The notes: a model not told the origin generated them from the sequence alone. A DNA stretch of 64,000 nt from Oscillospiraceae bacterium (GCA_029007985.1 JAQXIW010000031.1:1-64000); one strand, 5' to 3'. Positions 18,116 through 26,064 are shown, numbered from the stretch's first letter. A program made the numbers and translations.

Positions 18116-20110
18116 TTACTGTGTTTGCCAAAGCGTTACATTAGAGCCTTCAAATGTCATTTTTGCCACATAATAAAACGTATATCCGTCGGTGGCGATC
18201 TCCAATTTATACCCATTCAGAGATCCGTTCTTGTACAAATCCGTAATTTGCCGAGAGCCTGCTTCCTGGGTTTCTTGGTAGATATGTCTAACCGTGAGAT
18301 CGGTCATCGTGACATTATCTTTGTCAGCGCCGTCCAGCGCAAATGTGAGAGTCAATACGCCGTCGCCCACGACGATTTCCGACTTGCCCAGATTGACATC
18401 CGGCACTTTAATTTCCTTGGTGAGCGTGACTTCTTTTTTCTCCCCTGTCTCAATGACGGTGTAAGGCATGGTGACCTCCAAAGTCAGGGTAGATCCCGGT
18501 ATGCACCTGTATACCTCAACGAATACCCGCAGATTGCCGTCGTTGTCTCCGTTAAGACCGCCTTCAACTCCGAGATCCCGAGCCTCAGGGTTTGACGTGA
18601 CATTGATAACAGGGTCTATCGCATCGGATGTGCCCAACCTTACATCATAATTATTAACCGTAATCGGTATCATGACTGTTGTGTAGAACACGCCGCTGCC
18701 GTCACTTTCCATTTCTACCGAACCGACGGTCAACACCGGCTCATCCACTGTGTAAGTAAACTTATCGCTTGACATGGACATCGCCTGAGCTCCGTCGGTG
18801 CTGTTCGGCATTGTGTAGCCCAATTCGAAGGTGGCCTCAAATGTGCTGCCTATCTTGACTTCCGAAGACGGAATGTACGCCGTCAAGGTGCTGTCGGCGT
18901 CGGCGTTTTCACCCTCTTCTGTTTGCACACTATTTCCGTTTATATACAGCGTCGGTGTAATCTCTTTTGCTTCATTTCCTCTGAATGTGGCTGTAACTTT
19001 AATCGGCCCTCCCAGAGTTGTGTCGGTGTTCTTTTCAATCTTAACAGAGAGTATTTCAGGCTTGATGTAGTCGATAAGGATATTCATATCCTTTGTCGCC
19101 GTACCGGTTGTGCCGTCAGGCAAGGTGTAATCGGCCGTAAATGTGATTGTGTATTCCGTGCCTTTTAGCATACCTGACACCATCCCGCTGATAAAGCCGT
19201 CAGTATAGTTCGGTCGTAAAATTTCTGCGGTGCTTTGAGGGCCGCCGTCAATTGTTATGTTTGTTGCGGTTATTGTGCCGTCGTTTGTCGTCACTCTTGC
19301 CTCTATATAAGCGGAATATGACCCGGTGGTATCGTCGCCCGACAGCTCATAGTATTCGTCATACAAAGTCGGCGCAATATATTCGATCGGCCGGCTTTCC
19401 GACGATGACCGAGTGGAAGAACTCGCCGTGCCTTGAGATGTCGGCGGCGTCACAACAGCCGCGGAAGACGACGGGCGAATGTACGAGGACGACGGTCTTG
19501 TGCTCTGTGATGACCGAGAGCTCCGAGACGACTGCAAACTGTCGGAGCTTTGATAAGACGATGAGCCGGAGCTCTGTGAGTTGTAAGAGTTTGCCCCGCC
19601 TGAATTGCCCACCGGCACAACAGGCATGCTGTTTTGCCGCGGCGGTGAACCGGTGCTGTCGGTGACAAAGAGATATGAGCCCACATACGGGTCTTTTCTG
19701 CCGTCGGTAGCTCTGAATACCGCAATATATTCCGTGGACGGCGAAAGCCCGTCTACCGTCAACGCGGTGTCCTCACAGTCAATGGTGCCCCATTTTATAT
19801 AGTCTTTATCGTTCTGATAGTCTTTCTTCGTCTTGCTTTTATCGTACTTATAAATGAAATAATCCAAAGGAGAGTCCGTGTCTTCGTTTACCACATTGAC
19901 ATTGAGTACGGCATTGCTCGGCGACATTGCTATCGTTGACACTTTTACATACATTTGCATAGTCAAAACCGTTGTGGCGACTATTGCCGTTGTGGCGACA
20001 AGTGTGGCAAACGCCGGAAAAGCTACTTTATGTTTTTTCGTCGCGTTATACGAGGCGAAAAATTCTGACCGGTCATCGTGATATTCCTGAAAACTGTAAT
20101 CTTTCCGCAT
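18116..20110 (-). CDS. Membrane-anchored extracellular protein with fibronectin-III-like regions and Ser-rich linker
   Basis: Single N-terminal TM (AFPAFATLVATTAIVATTVLTMQMYV), Ser-rich low-complexity segment, beta-rich repeats. Confidence 0.7.
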   Translation of the reverse strand: MRKDYSFQEYHDDRSEFFASYNATKKHKVAFPAFATLVATTAIVATTVLTMQMYVKVSTIAMSPSNAVLNVNVVNEDTDSPLDYFIYKYDKSKTKKDYQNDKDYIKWGTIDCEDTALTVDGLSPSTEYIAVFRATDGRKDPYVGSYLFVTDSTGSPPRQNSMPVVPVGNSGGANSYNSQSSGSSSYQSSDSLQSSRSSRSSQSTRPSSSYIRPSSSAAVVTPPTSQGTASSSTRSSSESRPIEYIAPTLYDEYYELSGDDTTGSYSAYIEARVTTNDGTITATNITIDGGPQSTAEILRPNYTDGFISGMVSGMLKGTEYTITFTADYTLPDGTTGTATKDMNILIDYIKPEILSVKIEKNTDTTLGGPIKVTATFRGNEAKEITPTLYINGNSVQTEEGENADADSTLTAYIPSSEVKIGSTFEATFELGYTMPNSTDGAQAMSMSSDKFTYTVDEPVLTVGSVEMESDGSGVFYTTVMIPITVNNYDVRLGTSDAIDPVINVTSNPEARDLGVEGGLNGDNDGNLRVFVEVYRCIPGSTLTLEVTMPYTVIETGEKKEVTLTKEIKVPDVNLGKSEIVVGDGVLTLTFALDGADKDNVTMTDLTVRHIYQETQEAGSRQITDLYKNGSLNGYKLEIATDGYTFYYVAKMTFEGSNVTLWQTQ

Positions 20111-20264
20111 AGTACCTCCTTTTTACATATGTTTTTTTCATTATAAACTATCGAAAAAACGGTTGTCAATGATTTTTTCAGGTTTAGTGATGTATTGATA
20201 AAGAAATAATTTTTATTTTTTCAATTATTTTTTTCAACCATCAAAAAAGTTATATTTGTTATAT

Positions 20265-20552
20265 TTATTCGTCGTCAACTCCGTACCTTATAACTCTGTT
20301 GATGACCGACTGATTGTATTCTAAATTCTTTTTTGCCTTTATTTCGTCTCTCTCGGCTTTTATCGAGAGCATTTCGTCTGCGACCTCCCGCATGGGTAAA
20401 TATCCGCTTCTCAATATGTAAGCAATCATTCTGTCGGCGGTGTAGTCTGTGTTCATCTCCGACGCGATAAGGGTTGCAAACTCTTTGGAATACCCCTCTC
20501 TTTCCATTATGTCGACCAGCTCTTTTGATTTTTTATTCAGTTTAATATCCAA
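20265..20552 (-). CDS. Hypothetical 95-aa protein; TTG start with an iteron over the RBS region
   Basis: ORF MDIKLNKKSKELVDIMEREGYSKEFATL...; AGGTG within the iteron precedes TTG. Confidence 0.6.
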   Translation of the reverse strand: MDIKLNKKSKELVDIMEREGYSKEFATLIASEMNTDYTADRMIAYILRSGYLPMREVADEMLSIKAERDEIKAKKNLEYNQSVINRVIRYGVDDE

Positions 20553-20667
20553 AATCCTTCACCTTTACAATGCGTATAATTCCAAAACTATTCACCTTTA
20601 CAGGTGATTGAAAGCCCAAAACCATTCACCTTTTTCCGAATGTAAAATTCCAAAATCATTCACTTTT
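20548..20667 (-). repeat. Left iteron cluster: 4 direct repeats (minus orientation AAAGGTGAATGATTTTGGA)
   Basis: TCCAAAATCCTTCACCTTT 20548, TCCAAAACTATTCACCTTT 20581, CCCAAAACCATTCACCTTT 20615, TCCAAAATCATTCACTTTT 20649; start-to-start 33/34/34 bp. Confidence 0.9.
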
Positions 20668-21246
20668 CAAATTTCCAAGCTCTATATGTTTTTTGATAAT
20701 TTTGTCCGTTATCTCATAGAGTTTTTCTGAGCCCGGTTTTGTCCTTATCTGTCTTGCATACACTTTGTCGGCGCTCACGCCGTGCTCTCTCCAATCACTG
20801 CCGCCGTTTGAGTCGTTGAGAATCAGCGGCTGTAAGTTATCCATGGCTCTGGCAAACTTTGCTTCGGCTGTTTTAGATTCTTCAAATTCGTCGAATATGG
20901 CGATCAGTTCTGCTTTCTGCTCCTCTGGCAAAATTGAGAATATTCTCTCTTTGGCTTTTTCTTCTCTTTCTTTCTGTGTTTTCTTTGCCTCTTCGTCATA
21001 GGCGTAGGTGTCGCCGGCGTCAATCTCGACTATGTCGTGAATAAGGCACATTATCATTACTTTTGCTATGTCGACCGGCTCGTTCGAGTACTCTTTCAAC
21101 AGATATGCCATGACAGCCATGTGCCACGCGTGCTCGGCGTCGTTTTCTCTTCTGCCGTGGCCTGTCAGGTGCGTCTGTCTGAAAATATTTTTCTCTTTGT
21201 CTATTTCACATGCAAACCGCAGTTGTTTTGTAAGTCTTTCGTCCAT
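20656..21246 (-). CDS. HD-domain hydrolase (YfbR/HDDC2-like)
   Basis: ENDAEHAWHMAVMAYLL ... CLIHDIVEIDAGD: HD motif. Confidence 0.87.
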   Translation of the reverse strand: MDERLTKQLRFACEIDKEKNIFRQTHLTGHGRRENDAEHAWHMAVMAYLLKEYSNEPVDIAKVMIMCLIHDIVEIDAGDTYAYDEEAKKTQKEREEKAKERIFSILPEEQKAELIAIFDEFEESKTAEAKFARAMDNLQPLILNDSNGGSDWREHGVSADKVYARQIRTKPGSEKLYEITDKIIKKHIELGNLKSE

Positions 21247-21425
21247 TTTCGTTTTCCTTTCTATTTATAATTTATATCTTATACTTTTTTAGCTTCTCAG
21301 TCAACCGCAAAAATAACCGCACGGACAATTGTCCAAAACCGTGAAATTGTCTTTTGTCTTATTGATATTTTACAAAAGACGGGGTATAATATTAAAAAAT
21401 AACCGCATGGACATTTGTCTTGATT

Positions 21426-21441
21426 TGTTCCACGTGGCACA
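21426..21441. promoter_or_regulatory. parS-like partition site
   Basis: TGTTCCACGTGGCACA, near-palindrome with CACGTG core; compare Firmicute parS consensus TGTTNCACGTGAAACA (2 mismatches). Confidence 0.65.
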
Positions 21442-21442
21442 G

Positions 21443-21459
21443 TCCAAAACCGTTCACTT
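21443..21459 (-). repeat. Isolated iteron upstream of parA
   Basis: TCCAAAACCGTTCACTT, same motif and orientation as the left cluster. Confidence 0.7.
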
Positions 21460-21503
21460 ATAAAAATAACCGCACGGACAATTGTCTAAAAAAGAGGTAT
21501 GCT

Positions 21504-22349
21504 ATGTCCAGGATAATCGCAATAGGAAACAACAAAGGCGGCTCTGCAAAGACGACGACAGCCGTCAATTTTGCCGTGGCTTTGGCGGAAAGAAATTTCA
21601 AAGTCTTGCTCATCGACACCGACCCGCAGGGCGACGCTACTTTCTTTCTGACGGGTACAAGACAGCAAAAAAGAGGGATTTACGAATTTTTCAAGGGCTG
21701 GGACAGAGATGCCGAATACAACACCCCTTACAGGAGATTTGTACAGCCTTCTTTGCAGGATAATCTGTGGATTATCCCGTCGTCCGCCAATTCCAAAAAT
21801 ACCACAGAATTGATAAAATCCATGTCCGGCGACGATTGGGAGCCCGTTGACATCTACGACGCCAGAATAGTTGAGGCGTCGGCGGATTTTGACTTTACAA
21901 TCATCGACACACGCCCTACCGACGTGACCGACACAGAATGGTCCATCGAAATATGCAACTATCTTTTAGTCACTTCAAAACGGGATGCTCTGTCAATAAA
22001 CGGTGCAAAGCGGACAATGTCAAAATGCTTTTCCTACATCGACACAGGCAATTACGAAATAAGAATTGTCGGTGTTTTGCTGTGCGACATTGATAAAAAC
22101 TCATCCGCTTACAAGCAGAATAAAACTCTGCTCACCGAGAGCGAATTTTCGCACTACCTTTTTCAAACGGAAATCCGCCGTTCAAACAGCATAGACAGCA
22201 ACGCAAACGAAGCTCTGCCTATTGTTCTGGGCAACAAGCGCACAAACCCGGCGATAGACTATGAGAATTTTACCGACGAATTTTTACAGAGGCTGCGGCG
22301 ACTTGAGTTTGTCGACGAAATCAAAAGTAATTTTACAGACGAGGAATAA
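21504..22349 (+). CDS. parA: ParA family partition ATPase
   Basis: ATG with RBS AAAGAGG; deviant Walker A NNKGGSAKTTTAVN; LLIDTDPQGDAT; FTIIDTRPTD. Confidence 0.92.
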   Translation: MSRIIAIGNNKGGSAKTTTAVNFAVALAERNFKVLLIDTDPQGDATFFLTGTRQQKRGIYEFFKGWDRDAEYNTPYRRFVQPSLQDNLWIIPSSANSKNTTELIKSMSGDDWEPVDIYDARIVEASADFDFTIIDTRPTDVTDTEWSIEICNYLLVTSKRDALSINGAKRTMSKCFSYIDTGNYEIRIVGVLLCDIDKNSSAYKQNKTLLTESEFSHYLFQTEIRRSNSIDSNANEALPIVLGNKRTNPAIDYENFTDEFLQRLRRLEFVDEIKSNFTDEE

Positions 22350-22352
22350 CAC

Positions 22353-23534
22353 ATGGCAAAAATAAACAAGAAATTTCGGGGGCACAGACAGGACGACCTG
22401 GTGTCGACAGAATCTTTTTCGATACAGCGTCAAATGTATGAGGAGAGCAACCGCACTCAAACAGCCCTCTCAAACGAAAATATAAAAAACATCCGGCTGG
22501 ATAAGATTAAACTGCACGAGGACAACATTTTCAACTACCGCGATAAAGACAATAATTCCGAGGGCATAAAAGAACTGGCGGACAACATCGAGTTGGAGGG
22601 CCTTGTACACAACATCGCTGTCACTCAAAGGCCGGGTGAGAGCGAATACATCATTCTTTCCGGCGAAAGAAGATATCTGGCTTACAAATATTTGAAAGAC
22701 AAATTTTTAGCGGCAGGCGATATAGAAGCGGCAAAAAAATACAGACGGATACCTTGCCGTGTGATTGAAATAAAAGTAGACGATGAAAGTGTGCGCCGCA
22801 ACGCCGAGCAGATTTATATAGATTCCGCCAACGCTTTTACCCGCGAGGGTATATCCGACGGCGAGCTTTTTGAAAAAGTCGCCGTCAGATTTGTAAAAAA
22901 TCTGACTCTCGTATATAAAATGAGTGAAAAAGAGGCTCGCCGGACTTTGATTTATCACCTGAACGAAGCGTCCGGCCGGGACAAGACCAGGAAGGTCGAC
23001 CGCTCGCTGGAGATATACAGAAAAATGATACCTGAGCTTTACGAGCTGTACCGGAAGGACAATTCCGATATGACCCGCGAAACCGCAAAAAAAATATCCT
23101 CTTTGAACGCCGACCGGCAAAGAGCCGTTCTCGACGCTGTAAAAGAGCTGACCCGGGAAAAGAAATCTCTCGGCTCTGTCTATCCTCTTATTTACGGAGA
23201 CTTTCAGAAAAAGATATCCTCATGTCGGGACGGTCTTTCGGATAAAACCGCAGAGGATATATGCAAAGAGATAAAACGGAAAATCGCCTCAACAAAAGCG
23301 GCGGCAAAAAAAATAGCCGACAAAAAAGAAAACTTGTCGGCGTCGGAAACGGTGTATACAAAAAACTACGACGCAATGGTAAAGGCAAAAAATCTCATTC
23401 AAAAAATGAACAAAAAGACAATTGTTCTCGCTATGAAGGACGCTCATAAAAAACACAGCGACAAGGATGTGTTGCCTGAAATTGACGCGATGATTCGGCT
23501 GTTGAACAATTTGAGAGCGGAAATAGAGGGATAA
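22353..23534 (+). CDS. parB: ParB family partition protein
   Basis: ParB N-domain: SEGIKELADNIELEGLVHNIAV...YIILSGERRYLAYKYL (GERR motif); directly downstream of parA. Confidence 0.9.
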   Translation: MAKINKKFRGHRQDDLVSTESFSIQRQMYEESNRTQTALSNENIKNIRLDKIKLHEDNIFNYRDKDNNSEGIKELADNIELEGLVHNIAVTQRPGESEYIILSGERRYLAYKYLKDKFLAAGDIEAAKKYRRIPCRVIEIKVDDESVRRNAEQIYIDSANAFTREGISDGELFEKVAVRFVKNLTLVYKMSEKEARRTLIYHLNEASGRDKTRKVDRSLEIYRKMIPELYELYRKDNSDMTRETAKKISSLNADRQRAVLDAVKELTREKKSLGSVYPLIYGDFQKKISSCRDGLSDKTAEDICKEIKRKIASTKAAAKKIADKKENLSASETVYTKNYDAMVKAKNLIQKMNKKTIVLAMKDAHKKHSDKDVLPEIDAMIRLLNNLRAEIEG

Positions 23535-23535
23535 T

Positions 23536-23898
23536 ATGTCGAGACCGAAAAAGGGCGAAACCTGGAATGCCGAAAAACACTACGGATGCAGGGTATTAAA
23601 ATACCCCATCGGTGAACGGCTGGCGGAAATATCCGCCAAACAGGGCAAAAAGTTCGGCAATCTATGCAACGCCGTTGTTAAAAAATACCTGGCGGAAACA
23701 GAGAGTGAGTTTGAGTTTTCTCCCGAAACCGCATCAATAATGCTTGATAAGGTGACGGAGAATAACCCGAAAATAAACTTTACTTTGTACCTTACGGACG
23801 AAGAACATGTAAAACTGAAAACCATAGCCTCAAATATGGGCATCAGTATGAATCGGCTTGCTGTTTGCTTTTTGCGGGAATTTGTAAAAGAAGTATAA
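23536..23898 (+). CDS. Small third protein of the par operon, probable tandem ribbon-helix-helix DNA-binding protein
   Basis: Starts 2 nt after the parB stop; C-terminal NFTLYLTDEEHVKLKTIASNMGISMNRLAVCFLREFV resembles RHH; IGERLAEISAKQGKKFGNLCNAVVKKYL may be a second RHH. Confidence 0.6.
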   Translation: MSRPKKGETWNAEKHYGCRVLKYPIGERLAEISAKQGKKFGNLCNAVVKKYLAETESEFEFSPETASIMLDKVTENNPKINFTLYLTDEEHVKLKTIASNMGISMNRLAVCFLREFVKEV

Positions 23899-23901
23899 AT
23901 T

Positions 23902-23926
23902 AAACGGATGGCGTAGCCATCCGTTT
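23902..23926. terminator. Bidirectional terminator between the convergent par operon and rep
   Basis: Perfect 11-bp stem AAACGGATGGC-GTA-GCCATCCGTTT. Confidence 0.8.
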
Positions 23927-23927
23927 T

Positions 23928-24992
23928 CTATTCTTTATATACCGGGACGCTCTCAAAAAAGCTTTGCTGCAAAGCGTCCTCGGCGTCAAAGGCGATCCCC
24001 GATTCAACCAATTCAGGCACATCGCTCGGCTTAGTATAGCCTTTTTCATTCCACGCCAGCAAGACAGCGTTACAGTATCTGACGCTCGCCTTGTCGGCGG
24101 CATATTCAAAACAGGCTTTGACCAATTCTTCCGATATGTTTTTTTCTATCCACCCGTTTATCAATGTAGTTTCGGATTTGTTCGGCTGTCTGTTCAGCGC
24201 AAGGGCTATATATCCCTTTATTTCGTCGCCGGAATTAAACTCGGCGTTTTTGAAATCCACATCTACAACTTTATTGACCTTGAATTTGTTAAATTTGAAT
24301 GTAACAGATGTGGTTTGTCTGCCCTGTCTTGTATACTCCACGGTCAGGTTCATATCCGGGAATTTTTCGTTTATCTCCTTTACCGCCTTTTTAATGTAAT
24401 CTCTGTTAAATATTTTGAATTCTTCGTAAGACTTTCTGTGGGCCTCGTCCAGCATTATGTCTTTTAAGTCCTCAATGCTGATTGTGTAGACGCCGACGGA
24501 TTTCCATTGCATGAGCTGTCTGTAAAGGATAAGTGAATATGCGTGTTTCAACTGTGAAAAATCAGCCATCGGGAAAGAAGTGAACTCACGGGCAATGTTG
24601 TTGAACATATAAGACGCGTCCTCGTGTACCTGGACTTTGAATGTTTTCCGATTCGGGTCAATCTCTGTACTGGAAACCATGGCAGTGGTACGGATAACAC
24701 CGTTTTCATCCACCGTTCTGAATATAGATGATTTCATAATCGGGATAACCGAATTGTCCAGCAATGCTACAATTTCACCGTAGGTTCTGCCGGTGTTGTC
24801 GGATATCAATGCTTTCAGATTTTCAAAAGGTATTAAAACTTCGCTGGTACCCTGGTCTTTTATCTGTGAGATAATTGCGTGCAGCAACTTAATTTCGATA
24901 GGGTTCAGCGATGAAAGAGAAGACTCGTTAAATTTATTATCATATTTTACCAAGGCTTTTGAACTTTTTATTTTTTTTGATTTTCTTGCCAT
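23928..24992 (-). CDS. Plasmid replication initiator, Rep_3/RepB family
   Basis: LSSLNPIEIKLLHAIISQIKD (WH1), FPMADFSQLKHAYSLILYRQLMQWKSVGVYTISIEDLKDIM (WH2); adjacent to iterons; ATG at 24992 with GGAG. Confidence 0.9.
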   Translation of the reverse strand: MARKSKKIKSSKALVKYDNKFNESSLSSLNPIEIKLLHAIISQIKDQGTSEVLIPFENLKALISDNTGRTYGEIVALLDNSVIPIMKSSIFRTVDENGVIRTTAMVSSTEIDPNRKTFKVQVHEDASYMFNNIAREFTSFPMADFSQLKHAYSLILYRQLMQWKSVGVYTISIEDLKDIMLDEAHRKSYEEFKIFNRDYIKKAVKEINEKFPDMNLTVEYTRQGRQTTSVTFKFNKFKVNKVVDVDFKNAEFNSGDEIKGYIALALNRQPNKSETTLINGWIEKNISEELVKACFEYAADKASVRYCNAVLLAWNEKGYTKPSDVPELVESGIAFDAEDALQQSFFESVPVYKE

Positions 24993-25019
24993 ATATATCT
25001 CCAAAAACAGTATAGGTAA

Positions 25020-25071
25020 ATAATAGCACAGTTTAGCCGTATAATCAATGGTAAATTTTCACCTAAGTGAA
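25020..25071 (-). promoter_or_regulatory. rep promoter and inverted half-iteron operator
   Basis: Minus strand -35 TTGATT (25048-25043), 17 bp, -10 TATTAT (25025-25020); inverted half-iteron TTCAC-CTAA-GTGAA at 25058-25071. Confidence 0.75.
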
Positions 25072-25175
25072 CCCGAATATATTTTTGGTTTAATTATTTT
25101 AATATAATTATTTAATATTTTATATATTTTAGACAGCCGATTTTTGCCTGAATTACGGCAAAATTTAGGCATATT

Positions 25176-25697
25176 AGTGAAAGGTTTTGGACAAAAGGTG
25201 AACGGTTTTGTAATAAAGGTTAAAACCTTTGGATTTTGACGGTGAACAATTTTGGATTAAAAAGTGAATGAATTTGGAGAGGCAACCGTTAAAGTGAACG
25301 GTTTTGGAACTCGAAAAAAAGGGGGAAATTACAAAGAGTCAAATCCCGACAGGTGAAGAATTTTGGGATTATACAGACGGTAAAATCAAGTTATAAAGTG
25401 AATGATTTTGGAGATAATACATAACAATGTTTCTTAATAAATCGACGGAGGCGGACGAAAATTATACGAAATGTAAAGGGCAATACAAGGATTGAAGGTG
25501 AAGGATTTTGGAATTTTTCAAAATTTACAATCTGTAAAAGGTGAATTATTTTGGAAAATAAATACAATAATGTTTTACTTAATAATTGAAGAGTTTTGGA
25601 CTTTCTCCAAAACAATATTATATTATTATTGTTGGACAGATTAACGGTTTTGCAGATATATCCGTCAAAAATAATATTTAAGGTGAACGGTTTTGGA
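25176..25697 (+). repeat. Right iteron cluster / putative replication origin, ~12 copies of GGTGAANGNTTTTGGA
   Basis: Copies starting near 25176, 25197, 25241, 25263, 25293, 25352, 25397, 25497, 25540, 25584, 25639, 25682; degenerate copy at 25217. Confidence 0.92.
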
Positions 25698-25758
25698 ATT
25701 ATGCTGTTCGTAAATCAGTAAAATAAAAGCCGCCTTTGCGGCGGCAAAATTTTATATG

Positions 25759-26064
25759 TCAAACAAGAAAAAGCTCTGTGATAAAAATCGTAACACAGGA
25801 TATAACGGCAACAGGGAATATTGCCATTCCTTTCCATGCGGCAAAAATTGCTACTGCCAAAGCGATAGCCCCCGAAACAGGGGATTGAGTGGTCTCCAGC
25901 ACAGCCGGAAAGGACATAACCGCCAAAGTGACATACGGCACATAATACAAAAAAGATTTTATGAATCTGTTTGTAATCGGTTTTCTCAAAAACAGCAGAG
26001 GTAAAACTCTGATTGCGTAAGAAACGGCGAACATTATAAAAATATAAATCCATATATTATTCAT
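25759..26064 (-). CDS. azlD: AzlD family branched-chain amino acid export subunit
   Basis: 101 aa, 4-TM; YAIRVLPLLFLRKPI; overlaps azlC. Confidence 0.88.
   Translation of the reverse strand: MNNIWIYIFIMFAVSYAIRVLPLLFLRKPITNRFIKSFLYYVPYVTLAVMSFPAVLETTQSPVSGAIALAVAIFAAWKGMAIFPVAVISCVTIFITELFLV

Larger units (their letters stand above)
21311..21486 (+). promoter_or_regulatory. par operon control region: three 23-bp direct repeats plus promoter
   Basis: AAATAACCGCACGGACAATTGTC at 21311-21333 and 21464-21486; AAATAACCGCATGGACATTTGTC at 21397-21419. Promoter TTGATA (21362) -17 bp- TATAAT (21385). IR GTCTTTTGT 21349-21357 / ACAAAAGAC 21372-21380. Confidence 0.85.

Noticed and set aside
20265-20552. 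Toxin-antitoxin partner
   Set aside because: No second small gene in the same operon and no recognisable TA fold from sequence.
20656-21246. HD-domain protein as an anti-phage (dGTPase/CBASS-like) effector tied to the plasmid module
   Set aside because: Motifs fit common housekeeping YfbR/HDDC2-like nucleotidases and there is no partner defence gene; proximity alone is not enough.
25176-25697. Possible CRISPR array
   Set aside because: Repeat unit is only ~16 bp, degenerate, irregularly spaced, no uniform spacers and no cas genes; it fits iterons of the neighbouring Rep_3 initiator.
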